Notes under the pieces: generated by a model | The model's input: the letters and a program-made list of their open reading frames with translations, nothing else | Databases searched by the model: none | What the model was told of the DNA's origin: nothing | In this document: positions 21,721 to 26,854 of the stretch, piece after piece | Numbering within the stretch: the first letter of the stretch is position 1 | How the letters are laid out: every line of letters begins with the position of its first letter | Origin: Kingella_B sp963529665 | GTDB taxonomy: Bacteria > Pseudomonadota > Gammaproteobacteria > Burkholderiales > Neisseriaceae | Reading direction: 5' to 3' | DNA length: 26,854 nt | Assembly (NCBI GenBank): GCA_963529665.1 | Contig: CAUSAG010000025.1 | Span: forward strand, 1 to 26,854 | Program-made: the position numbers and the translations under genes

Positions 21721-22059
21721 TTACTCTGCCAATTCCCACGTTTGCTTACTGGATTGCCAGCGCAAATAGGGGGCAACGTAGCCGTCTTGGTAGCGGATTT
21801 CGTATTCGCTGGGGCTGTGGCGGATGTAGTTGGGTTGCCAGCCTTGTTTGTTGTGTTTGAAGCCGAGCGGGATAAGTTCGGCTTCATTGTTTTCAGGCAG
21901 CCTTTGGTGGCTGCGCTGGAATTGTTGGATTTGGGCGATGATTTGGTTGCCAAGCTGGATGTCTTTGTGTCGCCGCCATTGGATAGGCAGGTTGAGATAC
22001 GCCAAGCCGATGGCGACGAGTATCGCCATGCCCAGCAGGGTTTGGAGCAAGGTTTTCAT
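21721..22059 (-). CDS. Small membrane-anchored, pilin-like hypothetical protein
   Basis: I do not recognise a named family. The 112 residues begin MKTLLQTLLGMAILVAIGLA, a single N-terminal membrane helix with almost no cytoplasmic part. Next is a helix, GNQIIAQIQQFQRSHQRLPE, followed by a short C-terminal domain rich in Tyr, Trp and Gln ending YLRWQSSKQTWELAE. A hydrophobic N-helix continuing into an 'I..I..F....RLPE' helix is the general plan of small pseudopilin-like proteins, but the prepilin peptidase site (Gly before Phe-type helix start) is not obvious. The DUS-derived RLPEN falls within this helix end. It starts 3 nt after the metX stop, so it is likely co-translated with metX. Confidence 0.75.
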   Translation of the reverse strand: MKTLLQTLLGMAILVAIGLAYLNLPIQWRRHKDIQLGNQIIAQIQQFQRSHQRLPENNEAELIPLGFKHNKQGWQPNYIRHSPSEYEIRYQDGYVAPYLRWQSSKQTWELAE

Positions 22060-22062
22060 GGT

Positions 22063-23187
22063 TTACACGCTGATGTTGTTCATATAGGCGCGCACGGCGT
22101 TGTGGTATTGCGGGTCGTCCAGCAGGAAGGCATCGTGTCCGTGTTGGCTGGACACTTCTACATATTGCACATTCTTGCGCGCGGCAATCAGGGCGCGCAC
22201 GAGTTCGCGCGAGCGTTCGGGGGAAAACCGCCAATCGGTGCTGAAACTGGCGATAAAGTAATGGGCTTGGGTGTGTTGCAGCGCGGCTTGCAGGTTGTTG
22301 TTGTATTCGGCGGCGGGGTCAAAATAATCCAGCGCTTTGGTCATTAAGAGATAGGTGTTGGCATCAAAGGTTTCGGCGAATTTGTCGCCTTGGTGGCGCA
22401 GGTAGCTTTCTACTTCAAAATCAATATCGTAGTTGTAGTTGTAGTGTTCGTTGCGCAGTTGTCGCCCAAATTTGTTGCCCAGCCCGTGTTCGGCGAGATA
22501 GGTGATGTGTCCCATCATGCGGGCGGTGCGCAAGCCGCGGCGGGGCTTGGTGTGGTGTTGGGCGTAGTTGCCGCCGTGAAAATCGGGGTCGGTGATGATG
22601 GCTTGGCGGGCGACGTCGTTGAAGGCGATGTTTTGCGTGGAGAGCTTGGGGGCGGAAGCGATAACGAGCGCATGGCGCACGCGGCTGGGGTAGTCTATTG
22701 TCCATTGCAGGGCTTGCATGCCGCCCAAGCTGCCGCCGACTACGGCTGCCCATTGTTCTATACCAAAGTGGTCGGCAAGCTGGGCTTGGGTGTTCACCCA
22801 ATCGCGCACGGTTACCAGCGGGAAGTCTGCGCCGTATGGCTCGCCTGTGGCGGGGTTGATGCTGGTTGCGCCTGTGCTGCCTGCGCAGCCGCCTAGGTTA
22901 TTGAGCGCGATGACGAAGAATTTGTTGGTGTCTATCGGTTTGCCTGCGCCGATCATGTTGTCCCACCAGCCTGCATATTTGTCGTTGGGATGGTGTCGCC
23001 CTGCAGCGTGGTGCGTGCCTGATAGGGCGTGGCAGATGAGCACGGCGTTGCTTTTGCTTTCGTTGAGCTCGCCGTAGGTTTCGATGATGAGTTGGTAGCC
23101 GGGCAGGGTGCTGCCGTTTTGCAGGGTGATGGGGTCGGGGAATGAGATGATTTGCGGGGTGATGAGGGTGGTGCTGGTGATGGTCAT
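22063..23187 (-). CDS. metX: Homoserine O-acyltransferase MetX
   Basis: MetX acylates homoserine as the first committed step of methionine synthesis. The 374-residue alpha/beta hydrolase-fold enzyme shows CHALSGTHHAAG, LNNLGGCAGSTGA, the nucleophile elbow VVGGSLGGMQALQW with catalytic Ser, and the Asp and His in FSTDWRFSPE and SQHGHDAFLLD. Many proteobacterial MetX proteins use succinyl-CoA rather than acetyl-CoA, and I believe Neisseria enzymes are now annotated as succinyltransferases, so acyl specificity is left open. The ATG at 23187 gives MTITSTTLITPQIISF; upstream codons in the frame pass through a DUS and the dapF promoter side. It is divergent from dapF and followed by the pilin-like gene and metW. 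Confidence 0.95.
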   Translation of the reverse strand: MTITSTTLITPQIISFPDPITLQNGSTLPGYQLIIETYGELNESKSNAVLICHALSGTHHAAGRHHPNDKYAGWWDNMIGAGKPIDTNKFFVIALNNLGGCAGSTGATSINPATGEPYGADFPLVTVRDWVNTQAQLADHFGIEQWAAVVGGSLGGMQALQWTIDYPSRVRHALVIASAPKLSTQNIAFNDVARQAIITDPDFHGGNYAQHHTKPRRGLRTARMMGHITYLAEHGLGNKFGRQLRNEHYNYNYDIDFEVESYLRHQGDKFAETFDANTYLLMTKALDYFDPAAEYNNNLQAALQHTQAHYFIASFSTDWRFSPERSRELVRALIAARKNVQYVEVSSQHGHDAFLLDDPQYHNAVRAYMNNISV

Positions 23188-23342
23188 GGCGGGATGGGGT
23201 GGATAAAAATAAGGCGCGATTATAGCGCGAGTTGGGCGGGCGAAGGCAGCCTGAAAACAGGGAATGGGCGCGATTGCTGTCATCTGGTCGCGCAATTTAC
23301 GCTACAATCTCGCCCTTTCAGGCTGCCTTACAAGGAAACATC

Positions 23343-24200
23343 ATGTCGCTTAAATTCAGCAAAATGCACGGCTTGGGCAACGATTTTATGGTGATTGACG
23401 GCATCAACCAAACGTTTACGCCCAACCCCGCGCGCATCGCGCAATGGGCAAACCGCCATTTCGGCATCGGCTTTGACCAACTGCTGCTGGTGGAACGCGC
23501 CCAATCGCCCGCTGCCGATTTTCGCTATCGCATTTTCAACGCCGATGGTGGCGAAGTGCAGCAATGCGGCAACGGCGCGCGCTGCTTTGCGAAATTTGTG
23601 TACGACAAGGGCTTAACCGACAAAACGCACATCGCGGTGGAAACCGCTGCGGGCATCATCAAGCCGCAAATCCGGCCCGACGGCTTGGTAACGGTGGACA
23701 TGGGCGCGCCGCGCGTGTTGCCCGACGACATCCCTTTCAGGCTGCCTGATGATGGCTCGGAAACGGCAGGCGCGCTCACGCATCAAATCGTGTGGCGCAG
23801 CGACCAACCCGCCGTTGCCGCCAGCCTGGTGAGCATGGGCAACCCACACGCCGTACTGCGCGTGGATGATGCCGAAACCGCACCCGTTGCCGAAATTGGC
23901 GCGGCGTTGCAGCAGCATCCGCAGTTCCCCGAGCGCGTGAACGTGGGCTTGATGCAGGTAATCAACCCCACCCACATCGCGCTGCGCGTGTTTGAACGCG
24001 GCGTGGGCGAAACGCTGGCTTGCGGCACAGGCGCGTGCGCGGCGGTGGTGGCAGGCGTGCGGCAAGGCTGGCTGGCGGCGGGCGAAACGGTGCAAGTGTC
24101 GTTGCGCGGCGGCGATTTGTTTGTTCAATGGTACAACGGCGCAAATGTGATGATGACGGGCGCGGCGGTGTTGGTGTTTGATGGGGAGTTGGCAGAGTGA
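23343..24200 (+). CDS. dapF: Diaminopimelate epimerase
   Basis: DapF converts LL- to meso-diaminopimelate for lysine and peptidoglycan synthesis, using two active-site cysteines without a cofactor. The 285 residues start MSLKFSKMHGLGNDFMVIDG, the family N-terminus. The first catalytic Cys is in QQCGNGARCFAKF and the second in ACGTGACAAVVAG; MGNPHAV and FERGVGETLACG are also present. AAGGAAA lies about 5 nt before the ATG and directly follows an inverted DUS (about 23317-23330), so the ribosome-binding site abuts the uptake sequence. A DUS at 23736-23747 encodes FRLP in a surface-type loop (PFRLPDDGSE). Confidence 0.97.
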   Translation: MSLKFSKMHGLGNDFMVIDGINQTFTPNPARIAQWANRHFGIGFDQLLLVERAQSPAADFRYRIFNADGGEVQQCGNGARCFAKFVYDKGLTDKTHIAVETAAGIIKPQIRPDGLVTVDMGAPRVLPDDIPFRLPDDGSETAGALTHQIVWRSDQPAVAASLVSMGNPHAVLRVDDAETAPVAEIGAALQQHPQFPERVNVGLMQVINPTHIALRVFERGVGETLACGTGACAAVVAGVRQGWLAAGETVQVSLRGGDLFVQWYNGANVMMTGAAVLVFDGELAE

Positions 24201-24241
24201 ATGCGGATGAGAGATGCGCCGCTATCGTGTTTGCCTACGAT

Positions 24242-24276
24242 GCAGCCTGAAACCGATTTTTAGCTTTTCAGGCTGC
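24242..24276 (+). terminator. DUS-pair hairpin after dapF
   Basis: GCAGCCTGAAA (24242-24252) pairs with TTTCAGGCTGC (24266-24276) over 11 nt with a 13-nt loop, 41 nt after the dapF stop. The left DUS has TG in place of AG. Confidence 0.55.
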
Positions 24277-24345
24277 CTATTGCATTGCCAGCAGTCGTTT
24301 ATTTGATTAGCCGTTTAACCACCCAAAGCAGCCTGAAACCTAAAA

Positions 24346-24428
24346 TGGAGCGGCAGCTCGCCGCCAAATGGCTTATTAAACATCGCATTGCTGGTTTACC
24401 AAGATGTCGGCGAGCCGCCGACACTCCA
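24346..24428 (-). repeat. Palindromic element, copy E (inverted orientation)
   Basis: Read on the minus strand it starts TGGAGTGTCGGCGGCTCGCC and ends GGCGGCGAGCTGCCGCTCCA, with GTTTAATAAGCCATTTGG in the spacer, very close to copy C. Shared sequence extends past the palindrome: TTTGCAAAACCTGCAATC on one side and ATTTTAGGTTTCAGGCTG on the other match the flanks of copy C. It lies 44 nt before a small membrane-protein gene. Confidence 0.82.
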
Positions 24429-24472
24429 TTGATTGCAGGTTTTGCAAAGATTTCAGCCCCCCAGAGTTCCCC

Positions 24473-24679
24473 ATGATAAACGTAAACAAAGTTTGGTTTT
24501 ACAGCACGGCGATGGCGGTCGTGATTGCAGGCGTGTATTTCAGCCTACCCAGCGAAAAACAACAAGCCAAGATGCAAGCCGCCGCTGCTAAGAAAAAAGC
24601 CGAGCGCGCCGCCAAGAAACAACGCGCCGCATCAGCACCCAGCGCATCCGCCCCAGTTAGCGCCACACCAGCGCAATAG
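24473..24679 (+). CDS. Small single-span membrane protein with an Ala/Lys-rich tail
   Basis: The 68-residue product has one membrane helix (about residues 8-27, FYSTAMAVVIAGVYFSL) followed by a strongly basic, Ala-rich helix (about 30-53, KQQAKMQAAAAKKKAERAAK) and a Ser/Ala/Pro tail. No family is recognised. The tail could be a cytoplasmic or periplasmic coiled segment binding nucleic acid or cell wall, but nothing supports one choice. The start at 24473 (MINVNKVWFY) is preferred because the longer frame from 24404 reads through palindromic element copy E. Shine-Dalgarno pairing is weak. It follows dapF by 272 nt. Confidence 0.6.
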   Translation: MINVNKVWFYSTAMAVVIAGVYFSLPSEKQQAKMQAAAAKKKAERAAKKQRAASAPSASAPVSATPAQ

Positions 24680-24800
24680 TTTTCAGGCTGCATTTTTGTT
24701 AGCAAAACACGACAATCCAACCATAGCGCACCAGCCTTGCCAACGCGCTCACAGCGTGCCAAAGATAAAACATCGCGCCAAACGCCATTAGCCATTCCGT

Positions 24801-24869
24801 TTTTCAGGCTGCCTTATTGGGCGCACCGCAAACCCAATCCCACGACAATCAACAAAGGCAGCCTGAAAA
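24801..24869. repeat. Long-loop inverted DUS pair
   Basis: TTTTCAGGCTGCCTT (24801-24815) and AAGGCAGCCTGAAAA (24855-24869) are perfectly complementary over 15 nt with a 39-nt loop, in the 262-nt gap between the small membrane protein and the next gene. Another inverted DUS lies near 24903. Nothing else is seen in that gap. Confidence 0.55.
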
Positions 24870-24941
24870 TCCGATTAACCCCATTCCCAAAGCTGCCCTT
24901 TTTTCAGGCTGCCCACCCACCCCATCCCCAACACCCCAACC

Positions 24942-25535
24942 ATGTCCCAAATCAACCTTTTCACCGCCAGCCTTTTCGTCGCCCTATTCGTATTCCAAAC
25001 CCTGCGCCATCGCCAATTCGCATGGCTTGCCCTGAGCATAGGGCTATTTATCGCCGCGCAATGGTATTTTCTACACGATCTCTCCCGCTATGCCCTGCCC
25101 TTTGTGCGCCCATACAGCATCGCCGCCCATCTCTATATCGCCCAAGCCTACATCCTAATCGGCAGCATCGCCTACCGCCGCCCAAAGCAGCCTGAAAACG
25201 CCAGTCTCTATCTCACCAGCCTAATCCACGCCAATCTTGCCATGCACCTCGCCTTTTTCATCCTAATCGGCTGCTGGTGGGCGATTTATCCGTATGGCAT
25301 CAGCCCCTATTTCAGCGCTATTCTCTATCAACTCTACGCGCTAGACCCCACCACATGGCTCAGTTTCACCGCCTTTCTAATGCTGCTCAACAGCGCCCAC
25401 CAAATCCTATTTAGGCAGCCTGAAAACTGCAAACCCGGCCGCCGCCAGCTTTCCGTCAGCATTCTCATTGCCCTCGCCATGCAAACGCTCTACATCCGCC
25501 AAACCCTGATTGACCTGTTCACCCAATTCCAATGA
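24942..25535 (+). CDS. Multi-pass membrane protein of unknown function
   Basis: I do not recognise the family. The 197 residues contain about five hydrophobic segments: roughly 5-19 (LFTASLFVALFVFQT), 25-44 (FAWLALSIGLFIAAQWYFL), 62-78 (AAHLYIAQAYILIGSIA), 95-118 (NLAMHLAFFILIGCWWAIYP), 137-156 and a last one near 170-185. DUS-derived KQPEN and FRQPEN sit in two of the loops. Its TGA stop overlaps the dusB ATG (ATGA at 25532-25535), so the two are translationally coupled and probably one operon. Coupling does not reveal function. The ATG at 24942 has no clear Shine-Dalgarno. Confidence 0.8.
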   Translation: MSQINLFTASLFVALFVFQTLRHRQFAWLALSIGLFIAAQWYFLHDLSRYALPFVRPYSIAAHLYIAQAYILIGSIAYRRPKQPENASLYLTSLIHANLAMHLAFFILIGCWWAIYPYGISPYFSAILYQLYALDPTTWLSFTAFLMLLNSAHQILFRQPENCKPGRRQLSVSILIALAMQTLYIRQTLIDLFTQFQ

Positions 25536-26524
25536 CCCTCGCCGCCCTGCACCAAACCCAGCTCGCGCTTGCCCCGATGGCAGGAATCACCGACCTGCCC
25601 TTTCGCCAGCTCGCCCGCCAATTTGGCGCACAATGGGCGGCCAGCGAAATGGTAACCGTGAACCCCGATTTGCAGCACACCGCCAAAACCCGCCACCGCC
25701 AAAACCACGCAGGCGAAAGCGGCGTCATCGCCGTGCAAATCGCCGGCAGCGACCCCGCCCAGCTTGCCGCCGCCGCGCAACACAAAGTCGCCCTCGGCGC
25801 GCAAGTCATCGACATCAACATGGGCTGCCCCGTCAAAAAAGTCTGCAACGTGCTGGCTGGCAGCGCCTTGTTGCAAAACGAAAAACTGGTCGCGCAGATT
25901 CTCAACACCGTCGTGCGCGCCGTAAACGTTCCCGTAACCCTTAAAACGCGGCTCGGCTGGGACGACGCACACCAAAACATCCCCACCATCGCCCAAATCG
26001 CCGAAGACGCAGGCATCGCCGCCCTTGCCATCCACGGGCGCACCCGCAGCCAAATGTATCGCGGGCAAGCGCAATACGAACTCATCGCCGCCGTCAAACA
26101 ACAAAGCCGCCTGCCCATCTGGGCAAACGGCGACATCACCACCCCGCAAAAAGCCGCCGCCGTGCTGGCGCAAACAAACGCCAACGCCATCATGATTGGG
26201 CGCGGCGCGCAAGGGCAGCCGTGGCTGTTTGCCGACATCCAGCATTATCTGCAACACGGCACGCTGCCTGCGCCGATGCCGTTTCAGGCTGCATCCGCCA
26301 TCATCCTGCGCCACCTTGCCGCCATGCACGATTTCTACGGCGACAACGCAGGCACACGCATCGCCCGCAAACACATCGGCTGGTATCTCGCCCGCATCCC
26401 CAACAGCCAAGCCACCCGCCAACACCTCAACCAAATCAATCACGCCGCCGAGCAATACGACTATCTTGCCAACTATCTCGCCGCGCAAGCCCAGCACCAC
26501 GAATACTGGCCACGCGATTATTAA
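25532..26524 (+). CDS. dusB: tRNA-dihydrouridine synthase, DusB type
   Basis: Dus enzymes reduce specific uridines of tRNA to dihydrouridine with FMN and NADPH. The 330-residue protein shows the TIM-barrel signatures LAPMAGITDLPFRQLARQFG, QIAGSDP, the active-site INMGCPVKKVCNVLAGSAL with catalytic Cys in GCPVKKV, LKTRLGW, AIHGRTRSQMYRG, WANGDI and MIGRGAQGQPWLF, which together fit DusB. A C-terminal helical tRNA-binding domain follows (about 245-330). A degenerate DUS (about 26282) encodes FQAA. In enterobacteria dusB is co-transcribed with fis; here the following gene is a glutaredoxin-like frame instead, so that pairing is not seen in this window. Confidence 0.94.
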   Translation: MTLAALHQTQLALAPMAGITDLPFRQLARQFGAQWAASEMVTVNPDLQHTAKTRHRQNHAGESGVIAVQIAGSDPAQLAAAAQHKVALGAQVIDINMGCPVKKVCNVLAGSALLQNEKLVAQILNTVVRAVNVPVTLKTRLGWDDAHQNIPTIAQIAEDAGIAALAIHGRTRSQMYRGQAQYELIAAVKQQSRLPIWANGDITTPQKAAAVLAQTNANAIMIGRGAQGQPWLFADIQHYLQHGTLPAPMPFQAASAIILRHLAAMHDFYGDNAGTRIARKHIGWYLARIPNSQATRQHLNQINHAAEQYDYLANYLAAQAQHHEYWPRDY

Positions 26525-26719
26525 ACAATCTTATTGCGCTTATTTAGGCAGTCTGAAAACTCATCGCGCTTGAAAATAAACAACAGCGCCCAGCGGCATC
26601 GTGTTACCCAAAACCGCGAATACTGAGCTTTTAGGCTGCTTTAATGCAGCAATTATGTAACAAAACAACAAAACCAGCGCCAAAATGTTTAGATTTGCGA
26701 AGCAAAGCAACGCTTTATT

Positions 26720-26742
26720 AACATAAAATAACGGTTATAATG
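26720..26742 (+). promoter_or_regulatory. Putative promoter of the glutaredoxin-like gene
   Basis: TATAAT at 26737-26742 is a perfect -10 hexamer, 33 nt before the ATG at 26776. The -35 position 17 nt upstream reads CTTTAT, a poor match, so the promoter would be weak or activator-dependent. The surrounding sequence (26640-26775) is AT-rich. Upstream are two decayed DUS copies (about 26548 and 26630). Confidence 0.45.
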
Positions 26743-26775
26743 CGCGCGCTTCTAATTTCGTAATAATCATACAAA

Positions 26776-26854
26776 ATGACCTTAACGCTTCTATTCCGCG
26801 AATATTGCAGTTTGTGCCACCAAATGCGCCAAGCCCTGCTGCCCTATCAACAGC
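26776..26854 (+). CDS. Glutaredoxin-like protein (5' part only)
   Basis: The first 26 codons are present before the window ends: MTLTLLFREYCSLCHQMRQA then LLPYQQ. A short beta strand followed by a CxxC redox motif (CSLC) and a helix is the start of the thioredoxin fold, and the REYCSLCH pattern resembles the small glutaredoxin-like family once called DUF836. Function in thiol-disulfide exchange is plausible but cannot be assessed without the rest. It is preceded by a good -10 box. It lies 251 nt after dusB, so it is probably a separate unit. Confidence 0.6.
   Translation, partial: MTLTLLFREYCSLCHQMRQALLPYQQ

Overview
The window is chromosomal DNA from a member of the Neisseriaceae, most likely a Kingella-type organism. 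The main evidence is about 70 copies of AGGCAGCCTGAA (or its complement TTCAGGCTGCCT) and close variants. From memory, this 12-mer is the 'AG-kingDUS' dialect of the Neisseriaceae DNA uptake sequence (DUS). Gene content agrees: minimal ProQ, EarP, the conserved block ponA <> pilMNOPQ-aroK-aroB, and a PBP1A close to the Neisseria form. No rRNA, tRNA, CRISPR array, prophage or transposase gene was seen.

Layout. 1-92 is the 3' end of an alpha/beta-hydrolase gene. 93-771 is a repeat-rich gap. 772-1662 encodes a membrane-anchored endonuclease/exonuclease/phosphatase-family protein. 1963-3381 (-) is glnA, and 3600-4082 (-) is a TlpA-like thioredoxin, divergent from earP (4105-5226). tag follows (5333-5860). 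Next come a 5'-truncated GDSL esterase remnant and proQ (both -). A long minus-strand block runs pilM-N-O-P-Q-aroK-aroB, read from 13609 down to 6886. ponA diverges from pilM (13754-16144). galM-like, rsmB, hflX and a small ABM-domain monooxygenase follow on +. metX, a small pilin-like protein and metW are on - (23187 down to 21039). dapF, a tiny membrane protein, a multi-pass membrane protein, dusB and the start of a glutaredoxin-like gene close the window on +.

How the genes work together. pilMNOPQ encodes the type IV pilus alignment subcomplex and outer-membrane secretin, which also admit transforming DNA; the DUS copies mark DNA for that route. aroK/aroB serve the shikimate pathway. ponA and dapF serve peptidoglycan. 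metX/metW belong to methionine synthesis. earP, rsmB, dusB, hflX and proQ act on translation, tRNA/rRNA or RNA regulation.

Non-coding layer. Most gaps hold inverted DUS pairs that form 11-16 bp hairpins and probably act as terminators. Five gaps hold a roughly 85-bp palindromic element (copies at 175, 630, 1716, 17711 and 24346) with 24-nt inverted ends, always between DUS copies. I do not recognise it as a named family; it is the best candidate here for something undescribed. The second strong signal is a gap of about 9 kb without any exact DUS, centred on the pil operon, whose genes are also visibly more AT-rich than their neighbours.
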